The translations under genes were made by a program, and so were the position numbers. The notes under the pieces are model-generated. The model worked only from the letters and a program-made list of their open reading frames with translations, had not been told where the DNA came from and made no database searches. Positions 8,763-17,886 of a stretch of DNA of 64,000 nt are shown one piece after another (positions within the stretch are counted from its first letter, which is position 1; each line of letters opens with the position of its first letter). Origin of the DNA: Sphingorhabdus sp. 109 (lineage in GTDB: Bacteria > Pseudomonadota > Alphaproteobacteria > Sphingomonadales > Sphingomonadaceae); NCBI RefSeq assembly GCF_902506555.1, contig NZ_LR732707.1:2503290-2567289 (forward strand), read 5' to 3'.

Positions 8763-9623
8763 CTAGACACCGCCATGCCTGTCTTGCAGCGCGACAACAT
8801 CTTCCATTCCGAGTTGCCGGGACATGTCTCCGAAATCATAATGACCGCTTCCTTCGCTATTGGCATTACCAGCTTTCAAATCTGCGTAGAATTTGCGCGC
8901 CGCCTGCGCCGCAGCAAGCGGAGCGCCGGCGGGATAAATCACGAACTTGGCACCCAGCTTCTGATATTCTGCCGGCGCCAATATCGGGGTGAAGCCGCCA
9001 TGCGCAGCGTTGACCAACAAGGGTTTGCTGAGCCTGGCCGCCGCCTCGGCGATTTCCTCAACGCCTTGCGGTGCTTCCAGAAACAGGATGTCCGCCCCGT
9101 TTTCTGCATATTGATTCAATCTGGCAATTGCCGAGTCCAGACCTTCTGTGCGCCGCGCATCGGTACGGGCTATCAACAGAATATCGCCTTCGCCCCGGGC
9201 TTCCACTGCCACGTGCAAGCGGCGGATCATGTCACCCGCCGGCACCGAGACAGCCTGCCCGACATGCCCGCAGATTTTCGGAAACCCCTGATCTTCTATT
9301 TGCATGGCAGCAATGCCGACCCGTTCATAGCCTTTGACGGCGTGGGCAAGATTGGCGAGGCTGCCAAAACCGGTGTCCGCATCCGCTATGACCGGAGCAT
9401 TGCTCTTTAAGACAAAGCCGCTGAATGTCCGAAGAAAATCGCTATAGCCTGCAATCCCGACATCAGGCTCGCCCATGGCTGACGCGGTACCCCAGTAACC
9501 GGAAGCATAATGCGCATCAAAGCCAATATCATTGGCCATCAGCAAACTCATATGATCATAAATGCCAGGAGCCGCGATAATGTTATTGCCCGACATTTTT
9601 GCCCGGAGTTGCTTTGCACTCAT
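8763..9623 (-). CDS. Isocitrate lyase/PEP mutase-family protein, methylisocitrate-lyase-like
   Basis: A 286-residue TIM-barrel enzyme of the isocitrate lyase/PEP mutase superfamily. Metal-binding acidic residues are seen in VIADADTGFG and in MQIEDQ, and the mobile catalytic loop keeps the lyase signature K-x-C-G-H (PKICGH), which supports a C-C lyase such as 2-methylisocitrate lyase. The start codon overlaps the stop of the upstream acyl-CoA synthetase gene by 4 bp. Together they resemble part of a propionate route, but no methylcitrate synthase or dehydratase is in the window. Oxaloacetate decarboxylase or dimethylmalate lyase activity are alternatives. Confidence 0.85.
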   Translation of the reverse strand: MSAKQLRAKMSGNNIIAAPGIYDHMSLLMANDIGFDAHYASGYWGTASAMGEPDVGIAGYSDFLRTFSGFVLKSNAPVIADADTGFGSLANLAHAVKGYERVGIAAMQIEDQGFPKICGHVGQAVSVPAGDMIRRLHVAVEARGEGDILLIARTDARRTEGLDSAIARLNQYAENGADILFLEAPQGVEEIAEAAARLSKPLLVNAAHGGFTPILAPAEYQKLGAKFVIYPAGAPLAAAQAARKFYADLKAGNANSEGSGHYDFGDMSRQLGMEDVVALQDRHGGV

Positions 9624-11551
9624 GCGTCTTTTGCCTTTTGTTCAAATAGGTATAGCAGTTCATCCAGCGCCGACCGGTCCTCGATGGTTGCCGGAACGGT
9701 CGGCGCCTCCCCATCTGCAATCTGGCGGATATTGCGTCTCAAAATCTTGCCGGACCGGGTTTTCGGCAGTCGACTAACGGCATGAACCCGCTTGAAACTC
9801 GCCACCGGGCCGATTTCCCGCCGCACATCCGCTACCAGCCGCTCGGCCAGTTCCGCAGCATCGATTGCCGAGCCGGCCTTCAGTACGACGAAGCCTGCCG
9901 GAATCTGGCCTTTCAAGGCATCATGAACGCCGACTACCGCGCACTCCGCCACCGCGGGGTTTGCCGCCAGCACTTCCTCAATCGCGGACGACGACAAACG
10001 ATGACCCGCCACGTTGATGACATCGTCAATCCGCGTCATCACGAAAACAAAACCATCCTCGTCGACAAACCCTGCGTCACCCGAAAGATAATAGCCCTCG
10101 TACCGCTCGAGATAGGCCTCGACATATCGCTGTTCGGCGTTCCATAACGTCGGCGCCGCTCCGGGCGGGAGCGGGAGCTTTGCAACGATGGAGCCCGTTT
10201 CATTCGGCCCAACGGGAACACCTTCTTCATCCAGACAGCAGATTTGCCAGCCCGGCATGGGAACGCTGGTCGATCCTGCCTTAATCGGCAGTTCTTCAAT
10301 TCCGAGGGGGTTCCCGCAAATAGCCCAGCCCGTTTCCGTCTGCCACCAATGGTCAACGACCGGCTTGCCCAGCAATTTCTCGATCCAGTGTAATGTGCTC
10401 GGGTCGGTCCGCTCCCCGGCTAGATAGACAGCGCGCAATTGCGACATATCATGCCCTGCGGCCAGTGCCCCCTCCGGATCGACTTGCTTGATTGCCCGGA
10501 TCGCCGTCGGAGCGGTAAAAAAGCTGCGCACAGCGTACTTTGCGATGATCTCCCAGAAAATGCCGGCGTCCGGGGTGCCGACCGGCTTGCCTTCAAATAT
10601 TACCGTCGCGCTGCGGTTCATCAGCGGGCCGTAGACAATATAGCTATGTCCGACCACCCAACCGACGTCGCTGGCAGCCCAGTAGGTTTCGCCCGGTCGG
10701 CAATTATACAGACCCTCCATCGTCCATGACAGCGCCACAAGATATCCGCCTGTATCGCGCACAACGCCTTTGGGCTGGCCGGTGGTACCCGATGTGTACA
10801 GAATATAGAGGGGATCCGTCGCCGCGACCGGCACGCAATCCGCCCATTCGGCCGCCGCCAGTTCCTCGTGCCAATCCAGATCATCGCGGGCAGTAACATC
10901 GGCAAGCTGCTGCTCGCGTTGCCAGTATATCGTTGCATCTATTTCATGATCGGCAAGATCGTAAGCCTCTTCCAGAATCGGCTGATAGGGCAATATCTTG
11001 GCACCCTCGATTCCGCAGGAAGCCGCCAGAACCAATTTGGGCGTTGCGTCATCGATCCGCACTGCCAGTTCCTTGGCGGCAAATCCGCCAAAAACAACCG
11101 AATGGATGGCGCCGATCCTGGCGCATGCGAGCATGGCAATCGCCGCCTCGGGCGAATTGGGCATGTAGATCAGGACGCGATCCCCTTTGCCAACGCCGTG
11201 CTTTTGCATCGCTCCGCCCAGTCGCGCTGTAGCATCCTGCAGATCCCGAAAGCTCAATTCGCGGGACGTCCGGGTTACCGGACTTTCATAATAGATCGCG
11301 GTCTGGTCACCGAAGCCCGCCAGAACATGACGATCGACACAATTATAGCAGGCATTGAGCCGACCGCCGCTAAACCAGCGCGGAATCGGGCCTTCGCCAT
11401 CGGCGACAACAGAATCCCATTTGGCATCCCAGTCCAGATTCTCGGCTATATTGCCCCAGAATTGCTCCGGGTTCTCAGCCGAGAACCGGCGCAGTTCTGC
11501 ATAAGTATCAAATTCAAAGATCATCGGTTCCCAATCGCTCAATTCCTCCAT
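9620..11551 (-). CDS. prpE: Propionyl-/acetyl-CoA synthetase (PrpE-like)
   Basis: A ~643-residue ANL-superfamily acyl-CoA synthetase that activates a short carboxylic acid with ATP and CoA. Signatures are YILYTSGTTGQPKG (ATP binding), VDHWWQTETGW, YYLSGDAGFVDEDGF and the C-terminal PKTRSGKILRR whose lysine is the usual acetylation site. The N-terminal YAELRRFSAENPEQFWG matches the family start, so I prefer an internal ATG (11551, or 11524) over the far upstream ATG at 11632. This also leaves room for a promoter facing the divergent hydrolase gene. It overlaps the lyase gene downstream by 4 bp. Propionate is the likely substrate by context; acetate cannot be excluded. Confidence 0.88.
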   Translation of the reverse strand: MEELSDWEPMIFEFDTYAELRRFSAENPEQFWGNIAENLDWDAKWDSVVADGEGPIPRWFSGGRLNACYNCVDRHVLAGFGDQTAIYYESPVTRTSRELSFRDLQDATARLGGAMQKHGVGKGDRVLIYMPNSPEAAIAMLACARIGAIHSVVFGGFAAKELAVRIDDATPKLVLAASCGIEGAKILPYQPILEEAYDLADHEIDATIYWQREQQLADVTARDDLDWHEELAAAEWADCVPVAATDPLYILYTSGTTGQPKGVVRDTGGYLVALSWTMEGLYNCRPGETYWAASDVGWVVGHSYIVYGPLMNRSATVIFEGKPVGTPDAGIFWEIIAKYAVRSFFTAPTAIRAIKQVDPEGALAAGHDMSQLRAVYLAGERTDPSTLHWIEKLLGKPVVDHWWQTETGWAICGNPLGIEELPIKAGSTSVPMPGWQICCLDEEGVPVGPNETGSIVAKLPLPPGAAPTLWNAEQRYVEAYLERYEGYYLSGDAGFVDEDGFVFVMTRIDDVINVAGHRLSSSAIEEVLAANPAVAECAVVGVHDALKGQIPAGFVVLKAGSAIDAAELAERLVADVRREIGPVASFKRVHAVSRLPKTRSGKILRRNIRQIADGEAPTVPATIEDRSALDELLYLFEQKAKDA

Positions 11552-11670
11552 CAATCTAACGCAATTATGATTCCTAACCAATGTGCGATCAAATTCATGC
11601 TGCAGGTTGATGCTCCAGCCGTCACCGGTCATGAAATTTGGAGAATTATCAAGGCAGCCATTACAGCATT

Positions 11671-12477
11671 ATGTCCATTCCAACCGAACAGCGACGGATC
11701 AGTGTCGACGATGCCGAAATCCATGTCGAGATCACCGGTAGCGGGCCAGACCTTTTGCTGGGAGCGGGGCTTGGTGGCCGCGGAATATTCTGGGCCAGGC
11801 AAATACAGCAATTTGCCAAATATTTCCGCGTAATTACCCATGATCATCGCGGTTGCGGCAAAAGTACGCCAGGGAAAACCGTCAGCGGGGTCAGTCAGAT
11901 GGCCGATGATCTGATCGCAGTCATGGATGCCCTGAATATCGACACGGCACATATGGTCGGCCACTCGACAGGCGGGGCAATTTTCCAGCATATCGCCCTC
12001 GAACATCCTGGCCGAATGCACAAGCTGGTGCTTAGCTGCAGCTGGGCCGGACCCGATGAATATTTTGTGCAGCTCTTTGCAATGCGCCGGGAAATTCTGG
12101 TCAAATGCGGTCCCGCTGCATATTTTGCCTCCGGCACCTTTCTTGCGATGCCGAGCAGCCATTTACAGCCCCAGATGCAAGATTCGCGAGCTTTTATGGA
12201 AGAGCGGATGGCGGCTTTCCCGGGTCTGGAAGTCGAACTGTCCCGTCTCGACGCGGTGGTTGGCCACGACCTGCGCAACGAACTGCATAAAATCCAGCAC
12301 GAAACATTGTGTATCGGCGCGCGCGACGACCAGATCACGCCACCGGGGTTTACGGAAGAACTTGGCCGGAAAATTCCCGGCGCCACGACCCATCTGCTGG
12401 ACGAGGGCGGGCATTTTTGTCCCATCGCATCGGCCGAAGCCTATTCGGCCCGCTTACTGCAGTTCCTCGCACCATAG
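11671..12477 (+). CDS. Alpha/beta hydrolase
   Basis: A 268-residue alpha/beta-hydrolase-fold enzyme. The nucleophile elbow is GHSTGG (S99), the oxyanion region is GAGLGGRG near 31-38, the acidic residue is likely in GARDDQITP, and the catalytic histidine is in DEGGHF near the C-terminus. The overall style is that of small-molecule ester, lactone or C-C bond hydrolases (RutD or 3-oxoadipate enol-lactonase type). The ATG at 11671 fits the family start; there is no strong ribosome-binding site. It heads a rightward operon with the cupin and the ornithine-cyclodeaminase-like gene, 9 bp upstream of the cupin. Substrate unknown. Confidence 0.88.
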   Translation: MSIPTEQRRISVDDAEIHVEITGSGPDLLLGAGLGGRGIFWARQIQQFAKYFRVITHDHRGCGKSTPGKTVSGVSQMADDLIAVMDALNIDTAHMVGHSTGGAIFQHIALEHPGRMHKLVLSCSWAGPDEYFVQLFAMRREILVKCGPAAYFASGTFLAMPSSHLQPQMQDSRAFMEERMAAFPGLEVELSRLDAVVGHDLRNELHKIQHETLCIGARDDQITPPGFTEELGRKIPGATTHLLDEGGHFCPIASAEAYSARLLQFLAP

Positions 12478-12486
12478 GAGACCAAG

Positions 12487-12987
12487 ATGAGCAATGATAT
12501 CACCAAAGGCCACTCGGTCATCATCGGACCGGATGAAGGCCGCTCGCTTTGGCAGCCCCTGCCGTCTCGCGGCTATGTTGACGTCAATCTGACGCCTGAC
12601 AATATGGTCTACGAGACATTCTCGAGCGGCATCCAGGTCATGCCGCCCGGCTGCACGGTGGGAGAACATGGCCACAAGCAAAACCATGAACTGATTTTCG
12701 TTTACGAGGGCACGGGCCAGGTGAAAATCGACGGCAAGCTATCGGAATTCGGTCCCGGTACTACAATATTGTTCGGCCGGAATTGCACCCACTGGATCAA
12801 AAACACCGGTGAAACCGATCTAAAAATGTTCTGGATCTTTCTTCCGCCCGGACTGGAACAGCTGTTCTATGCGATCGGCAAGGAGCGGAAACCCGGCGAC
12901 CCCATGCCGGAACCCTTTGAACGGCCCGACCATGTCGAGGAGATCAAAGAAAAGTTACACTTCATGTCCCCAGGGAATACAGACTGA
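12487..12987 (+). CDS. Cupin-domain protein
   Basis: A 166-residue single-domain cupin. The first cupin motif (G-x5-H-x-H type) is GEHGHKQNHELIFVYEGTG at about 60-78 and the second is near TTILFGRNCTHWIKNTG. The histidines H62, H64 and H68 region and H97 are suitable metal ligands. It starts after an AGGAG box and its stop codon overlaps the next start (TGATG), so it is translationally coupled to the ornithine-cyclodeaminase-like gene. Possible roles are a small dioxygenase, an isomerase or a sensor protein; the sequence does not decide. Confidence 0.85.
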   Translation: MSNDITKGHSVIIGPDEGRSLWQPLPSRGYVDVNLTPDNMVYETFSSGIQVMPPGCTVGEHGHKQNHELIFVYEGTGQVKIDGKLSEFGPGTTILFGRNCTHWIKNTGETDLKMFWIFLPPGLEQLFYAIGKERKPGDPMPEPFERPDHVEEIKEKLHFMSPGNTD

Positions 12988-13970
12988 TGCGTATCATCAC
13001 CCGATCTGACGTCGAGCGATTGTTGCCGGTCGCTGCGTGCGTCGATGTCATGCGAAGCGCCATGCAGGAAACCTCGCGCGGCAACGCAACCCTTCCGATC
13101 CGGCAATTCATACCGATCCCCCATGCGCCCGGAAAGCTGGCAGTCATGCCGGGAACACTCGGCGCGCCCGCTTGTTTCGGGATCAAGTTGGTTTGCAAAT
13201 ATGACCGGCCGCATGGCGATCCGCTGGGCACGCATGTCGGCATGGTAATGTTGTTCGACAGCGACAAGGGTATCCCGCTGGCGATGATCGAAGGAAGCTC
13301 GCTCACCGCAATCCGTACATCGGCTGCCAGTGCGCTGGCTACCGATGTTCTCGCGCGGGAAGATGCGCGTCGCGTAGCGATTATCGGCAATGGTGAACAG
13401 GCCATGCGCCACAGCCATGCGATGCGCGCGGTCCGCAAGATCGAGCATTTCACCGTCTGGGGTAGGGATGCCGCTCGGACGGAAGCTTTCGCTGCCAGAG
13501 TATACCGGGAAACCGGGGTTGAGACTGCAGCCGCCGCTACTGTCGAAGCCGCTGTCGCCGAAGCGGATATCATCTGCACGGCCACATCCGCCAAACAGCC
13601 GATCCTGTTTGGCAGGCATCTCAAATCCGGCCAGCATATCAACCTGGTTGGCGCAGCGATTCCGAGCGCTGCAGAAGCCGATGACGAGGCAGTGGCCCGG
13701 TCACGCTTCTATGTCGACTATCAGGATGCTGCCATGGCTGCTGCCGGGGAATTGCTGGGTGCGATCAGCCGCGGAGCGGTCCAGGATAACCATATCGTCG
13801 GCGAGATCGGCAATGTCATAGATGGGACCGCACCTGGCCGCAGCAACGGTGACGAGATTACGATCTACAAATCACTGGGTGTTGCGTCGCAGGATCTGGC
13901 TGCCGCCCACGCAATTTGGACAATGGCGGAAACCGAGAATAGCGGCGCATCCATCGATCTGCTCGATTAG
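12987..13970 (+). CDS. Ornithine cyclodeaminase / mu-crystallin family dehydrogenase
   Basis: A 327-residue member of the ornithine cyclodeaminase, alanine dehydrogenase and ketimine reductase family. The N-terminal part has the substrate lysine segment FGIKLVCKY, the middle a Rossmann motif RVAIIGNGEQA with downstream TATSAKQPILFG, and the end the typical DEITIYKSLGVASQDLAAAH. It uses NAD(P)(H) for reductive or oxidative conversion of an amino or imino acid. It overlaps the cupin stop by 1 bp and is followed by a hairpin terminator. The exact substrate (ornithine, alanine, cyclic ketimine) is open. Confidence 0.9.
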   Translation: MRIITRSDVERLLPVAACVDVMRSAMQETSRGNATLPIRQFIPIPHAPGKLAVMPGTLGAPACFGIKLVCKYDRPHGDPLGTHVGMVMLFDSDKGIPLAMIEGSSLTAIRTSAASALATDVLAREDARRVAIIGNGEQAMRHSHAMRAVRKIEHFTVWGRDAARTEAFAARVYRETGVETAAAATVEAAVAEADIICTATSAKQPILFGRHLKSGQHINLVGAAIPSAAEADDEAVARSRFYVDYQDAAMAAAGELLGAISRGAVQDNHIVGEIGNVIDGTAPGRSNGDEITIYKSLGVASQDLAAAHAIWTMAETENSGASIDLLD

Positions 13971-14043
13971 GTTTCCGCCCGGGATCTGGTGCACGTGATT
14001 TCGGCTTAGCGACATCGGCCTGCCCGACAGGCCCGACGGATGA

Positions 14044-14075
14044 CGGGGGTTGATAGTTATCAGCACCCCGTTATT
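14044..14075 (+). terminator. Bidirectional intrinsic-terminator-like hairpin
   Basis: Between convergent genes, 14044-14055 pairs with 14058-14070 over about 12 base pairs with one bulged A and one wobble, and the + strand continues TTATTTCG. It likely ends the hydrolase/cupin/cyclodeaminase transcript, and perhaps the opposing glutathione-transferase transcript as well. Confidence 0.6.
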
Positions 14076-14096
14076 TCGTTATGCTAACTGGAACAA

Positions 14097-14783
14097 TCAG
14101 TTGCGACCGAAAAATGCTTCGCGGGCTTCCTCGGTCGGATTGCCAATTTTAAGATCCTTCGCCATTACCTGCAGGCCCCGTTGCGCGCCGGGACGACTGT
14201 TGATCGCCGCCAGCCAGCGCTGGACATTGGGAAATTCAGTGACGTCAATGCCGTGAAATTTCTGTTGCTTCTCTATCATCCAGGGGAAGGTCGCCATATC
14301 TGCCAGCGAATATTTTTCACCGGCCAGATATTCATGTTCACCCAGCCGCCGGTCGATCAGACCGTAGAGCCGCTTTGTTTCGCCGCAGTAGCGGTTGATG
14401 CCATGTTCGATCCGTTCCGCAGCATAGCCGTTAAAATAGCCGCACTGGCCGAACATCGGCCCGACATTGGCGCATTGGAAGAACAGCCACTGTGTGACGA
14501 GAGACTGCTCGACCGGATCGGCAGGCCAGAACTTGTCGTACTTTTGCGCCAGATAAAGCAGAATCGCGCCCGATTCAAAAACTGCATGGGGGTTTCCGTC
14601 GGGACCATCATGATCGACAATGGCGGGAACCCGGTTATTGGGGCTGATTGCAATAAATTCGGGCGTGTGCTGCTCCCCGGTCAGAATATTGATCGGCTTG
14701 ACCGCATATTCCAGCTCCATTTCTTCCAGAGCGATCGAAATCTTGTGCCCGTTGGGCGTCGGCCAGTAATAGAAATCGATCAT
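14097..14783 (-). CDS. Glutathione S-transferase (YfcG/YghU-like)
   Basis: A 228-residue soluble glutathione S-transferase. An N-terminal thioredoxin-fold domain carries TPNGHKISIALEEMELEY, the cis-proline segment NNRVPAIVD and the glutathione gamma-glutamyl site ESGAILLYLA. An all-helical C-terminal domain follows with YSLADMATFPW. The Thr/Asn-type N-terminus resembles disulfide-bond reductases of the YfcG/YghU group. It overlaps by 4 bp the stop of a second transferase gene upstream. A pair of transferases next to lyase/mutase and hydrolase genes suggests glutathione-dependent cleavage or isomerisation of a pathway intermediate, but this is inference. Confidence 0.9.
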   Translation of the reverse strand: MIDFYYWPTPNGHKISIALEEMELEYAVKPINILTGEQHTPEFIAISPNNRVPAIVDHDGPDGNPHAVFESGAILLYLAQKYDKFWPADPVEQSLVTQWLFFQCANVGPMFGQCGYFNGYAAERIEHGINRYCGETKRLYGLIDRRLGEHEYLAGEKYSLADMATFPWMIEKQQKFHGIDVTEFPNVQRWLAAINSRPGAQRGLQVMAKDLKIGNPTEEAREAFFGRN

Positions 14784-15517
14784 CCTGCATGTTCCTTCTG
14801 TAGGGCGAGTACGTCCTGAATCGCCTGCTGGCAGCGTTCTGCGCTGGTATCACCCTGATAATCCACATTGTAATGGACTTTTACCGAGGGTCTTTCGATT
14901 GACTCGTCATACCAGTCGGACAAAGCCGGCCGGTTCTCACGCCAATTGAAATCTGGGTGGATCGGGTCTTTGGCGTCATAAAATTCTACGCGAAATCCGA
15001 GGTAGCTGATCGCGTGCAGCATCGATGCATGACCCACGTCAAATGTAGACCAGCCTGCTTTTGCATCCTGTTCCAGCTTATCTAGCGCCGCGATATATTT
15101 CGGCCATAGGCGCTCGAACACGCTCATGTTCCACTGCTCTTCCGGCTGCCATTGTTCAGCCACCATCTGTACCGTCGTTTCAAATATCGTATCTCCCGTC
15201 GCCAGCCGGGTAATGGCGTCCCACCGGTCGGGGCCGGGTTCGGGATACATGCGCCGGGCAACCGAAATAGAGTCGAGATATTCGCAGATGGCCTGACTGC
15301 CATAAATGACCTGCCCCGTTTCGGTTGCCAGTGTCGGCACCTTGCTGAGGGGATTGATCGGAGTCAGATCATAGGCATCGCCCTGATCTTCTCCATCCAG
15401 ATTCTTGAACGGAAACGTAGCGATGAAATCGATATTGTTCCAATGACCACATTCATGCGCGGTCACCAGCACCTTGTGAATGAATGTGTGAAACGGTGAG
15501 TAGAATAGCCTGATCAT
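14780..15517 (-). CDS. Glutathione S-transferase-family protein
   Basis: A 245-residue glutathione-transferase homologue. The thioredoxin-like domain shows LFYSPFHTFIHKVLVTAHECG, NPLSKVPTLATETG and YGSQAICEYLDS, and a helical C-terminal domain follows. The stop overlaps the start of the next transferase (ATGA), and the start lies 21 bp after the stop of the lyase/mutase-family gene, so the three form one leftward operon. The two transferases are divergent rather than recent duplicates. Substrate unknown. Confidence 0.88.
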   Translation of the reverse strand: MIRLFYSPFHTFIHKVLVTAHECGHWNNIDFIATFPFKNLDGEDQGDAYDLTPINPLSKVPTLATETGQVIYGSQAICEYLDSISVARRMYPEPGPDRWDAITRLATGDTIFETTVQMVAEQWQPEEQWNMSVFERLWPKYIAALDKLEQDAKAGWSTFDVGHASMLHAISYLGFRVEFYDAKDPIHPDFNWRENRPALSDWYDESIERPSVKVHYNVDYQGDTSAERCQQAIQDVLALQKEHAG

Positions 15518-15538
15518 CAGTGCGTTTCTGTTCCTTAG

Positions 15539-16363
15539 TTACTTCAGATATTCGGCGGCACCGATCCGGTCGGCTTTCAGACCGCTCTCGTTCAGGCGAG
15601 GCTTCGCCTTCAGCGCGCCCAGACTGTCGTCCAGAGCCTGACCAACCGCAGACAGCGTCACCGCCGGGAACAAGGCGACAGAATAGCCTATTTCCTCGAC
15701 TATAGTCGCATCAGTGACTTCGTCATCGCAGCGCAGCAGGTTATGCAACAAGGGAACATGTCCGCCCAATTGCCGGACCAGTTCCTCCATCTGTTCGCGT
15801 CTGGTGAGCGACTCTACGAAAATCATATCTGCTCCCGCTTCCGCATAAGCATGGGCGCGATCCATTGCCGCACCGAAGCCTTCGCTGCTCATCGCGTCGC
15901 TTCGCGCGCTGATGATGATATCCTGATCGACAAGGGCATCGCGTGCAGCCTTGATTTTCCCGACCATGGTTTCGGTGCCAACCAGCGGCCGGGACAAAGG
16001 TGCATCCGCAGCCTTTACTTCCAGCTGGTCTTCCATCTGCAACGCCGCCACGCCGGCCCGTTCAAACAGCCTCACCGTGCGCGCCACGGTATAGTCATTG
16101 CCGAAACCCTGATCGACATCGACCAGCAGCGGGATCGAGATCCGTTCTGTTATCCGGCCGACAATTTCACTGGTCTCGGTTAGCGACAACAGACCGATGT
16201 CGGGTCGCGCGAGATGTGTCGCCGCCAGTGAGGAGCCGGACGCGAATACCGCTTCAAATCCGGCCGCTTCGGTTCTGTAGGCGCTCAACGCATCGTAGAT
16301 ACCGGGAACCACGATGATTTCCCGCTGTTGCATCCGCGTCCGCAATTTTCTGGCTAGACTCAT
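15539..16363 (-). CDS. Isocitrate lyase/PEP mutase-family protein lacking the CGH lyase motif
   Basis: A 274-residue TIM-barrel protein of the same superfamily as the product of 8763-9623. It keeps PGIYDALSA, the metal-site acidic pair VDVDQGFGND and ALQMEDQ, and RSDAMSSEGF. Where lyases have K-x-C-G-H after the EDQ motif, it reads EVKAADAPLSRPLVG, so the catalytic cysteine loop is missing. This points to the PEP-mutase, oxaloacetate-decarboxylase or phosphonopyruvate-hydrolase-like side of the superfamily. It is first in an operon with the two glutathione transferases. Confidence 0.83.
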   Translation of the reverse strand: MSLARKLRTRMQQREIIVVPGIYDALSAYRTEAAGFEAVFASGSSLAATHLARPDIGLLSLTETSEIVGRITERISIPLLVDVDQGFGNDYTVARTVRLFERAGVAALQMEDQLEVKAADAPLSRPLVGTETMVGKIKAARDALVDQDIIISARSDAMSSEGFGAAMDRAHAYAEAGADMIFVESLTRREQMEELVRQLGGHVPLLHNLLRCDDEVTDATIVEEIGYSVALFPAVTLSAVGQALDDSLGALKAKPRLNESGLKADRIGAAEYLK

Positions 16364-16549
16364 TGCCGCCTCTAATCAAAATTGCCAGGTCAGCGCGGCG
16401 GGGCCAACGGAAGAAAAATCTGCTGACTGCATGGCAATCCCTCAAATAGCGTCCATCCCAGGAGGTCCCCCGGCGGGGAAGGGAGAGACAATGAAACCCG
16501 TCAATAAAGCGCAAGTGATATTTCGTCGCCACCACCCCGGCTTTTGTTC

Positions 16550-16575
16550 AACTGGCGGTCAGTTGATCGCCGGTT
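16550..16575. other. Hairpin downstream of the E2 gene
   Basis: Positions 16550-16561 pair with 16564-16575 (12 base pairs, two of them G-T) around a 2-base loop, 20 bp after the E2 stop codon. No T-run follows on the minus strand, so an intrinsic terminator is not proven. The rest of the 16364-16595 gap shows no gene. Confidence 0.4.
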
Positions 16576-16595
16576 TGGTTTCATGCCGGCGTGTC

Positions 16596-17885
16596 CTAGC
16601 CCATGATCAGCAACGGACTCTCGACCAGCAGTTTGAAAGCCGCCATGAATCTGGCCGCAACCGCTCCATCGATGGCACGATGATCGAAGCTGGCGGTGGC
16701 GGACAAGATTGTAGCGAGCGCTAATTCTCCGTACACTTTCCAAGGCTGTTCTATTCCTGCACCGATGCCGAGGATGAGCGCTTGTGGCGGATTGATGACC
16801 GGAAACATCTCGTCGATACCAAACATACCTAAATTGGATATGGATGCTGTCCCGCCCTCATAATCACCGGGCACCAGTTTGCCTTCGCGCGCCTTTGCGG
16901 CAAGCGCCTGACTCTGCTCTGCAATGGCGGACAGCGAAAGCGACGCGGCGTCCCGGATAACCGGCGTAACCAGACCGCCATCAATGGCGACGGCCATGGC
17001 GATATCGGACCGGCTGAACCGATGCAGCATATCCCCGCCAAACTGCACATTCGCGTCCGGCACTTCGGCCAGCGCTCCGGCGAGAGCCTTGATCATGAAA
17101 TCATTGACCGAAAGCTTTACTCCCCGCGCCGCCAGACTGGCGTTAAGCTCGCGACGCAACGTGAGGAGCGGATCGAGATTGCAACGCACGGTCAGGTAGA
17201 AGTGGGGAACCGTCCGTTTGGATTCACCCAGCCGGCGGGCAATGGTCTTGCGCATTGTCGAGAGCTTGACGCTCTCGACCGGCACGCCTGGAGGCGGATC
17301 ATAGACAAGCGGAAGCCGGGGTTCCGTTATTTGCGCCGCCGCAGTCTGCGGAGGCGACAGCAATGAGGGCAGGCCGAGGTCGGCCTTGACGATTTTGCCG
17401 CGCGAACCCGACCCCTTGAGACTGCCAAGCGCAAGCCCTTTCATACTGGCAATACGCCGCGCGAGTGGGGTCGCATTATACGCCTTTCCGTTAGCGCGCC
17501 CGTCGGTCGCCGGTATCGGGTCAGCAACCGGAGCCGGCGCCGGTTCCGGAGCGGCTGGCGCTGCCGATCGCTGTGTTTCCAGCAAAGCTTCAGCAGCAGC
17601 CGGCTGGCGGGTTTCCGGTGCCGGGGCGGCTACTATGTCTTCCCCCTGTTCGGCCATAGTAGCGATCGCCGTACCGACAGGGACATCATCGGTCCCCTCC
17701 GCGAACAGAAGCGAGGCTATCCGTCCCTCGTCAACCGCTTCCAATTCCATTGTCGCCTTGTCGGTTTCAATCTCGGCAATCACATCGCCCGATTTGACTT
17801 CATCGCCAACGGCGACGAGCCATTTTGCCAATGTCCCTTTTTCCATCGTCGGGGACAATGCCGGCATTTCGACGTCAATCGCCAT
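16596..17885 (-). CDS. Dihydrolipoamide acyltransferase, E2 component of a 2-oxoacid dehydrogenase complex
   Basis: A 429-residue E2 protein. Residues 1-80 form one lipoyl domain with the lipoylation lysine in IETDKATMELEAV. An Ala/Pro-rich linker follows, then a peripheral-subunit-binding domain (NATPLARRIASMKG, GSGSRGKIVKADL). The C-terminal acyltransferase domain ends with the catalytic DHRAIDG (His and Asp). The start at 17885 gives the canonical MAIDVEMPALSPTMEKG and is 1 bp after the E1 stop codon. It would transfer the acyl group from lipoamide to CoA. No E3 (dihydrolipoamide dehydrogenase) gene is nearby, so E3 must come from elsewhere. Confidence 0.94.
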   Translation of the reverse strand: MAIDVEMPALSPTMEKGTLAKWLVAVGDEVKSGDVIAEIETDKATMELEAVDEGRIASLLFAEGTDDVPVGTAIATMAEQGEDIVAAPAPETRQPAAAEALLETQRSAAPAAPEPAPAPVADPIPATDGRANGKAYNATPLARRIASMKGLALGSLKGSGSRGKIVKADLGLPSLLSPPQTAAAQITEPRLPLVYDPPPGVPVESVKLSTMRKTIARRLGESKRTVPHFYLTVRCNLDPLLTLRRELNASLAARGVKLSVNDFMIKALAGALAEVPDANVQFGGDMLHRFSRSDIAMAVAIDGGLVTPVIRDAASLSLSAIAEQSQALAAKAREGKLVPGDYEGGTASISNLGMFGIDEMFPVINPPQALILGIGAGIEQPWKVYGELALATILSATASFDHRAIDGAVAARFMAAFKLLVESPLLIMG

Positions 17886-17886
17886 C

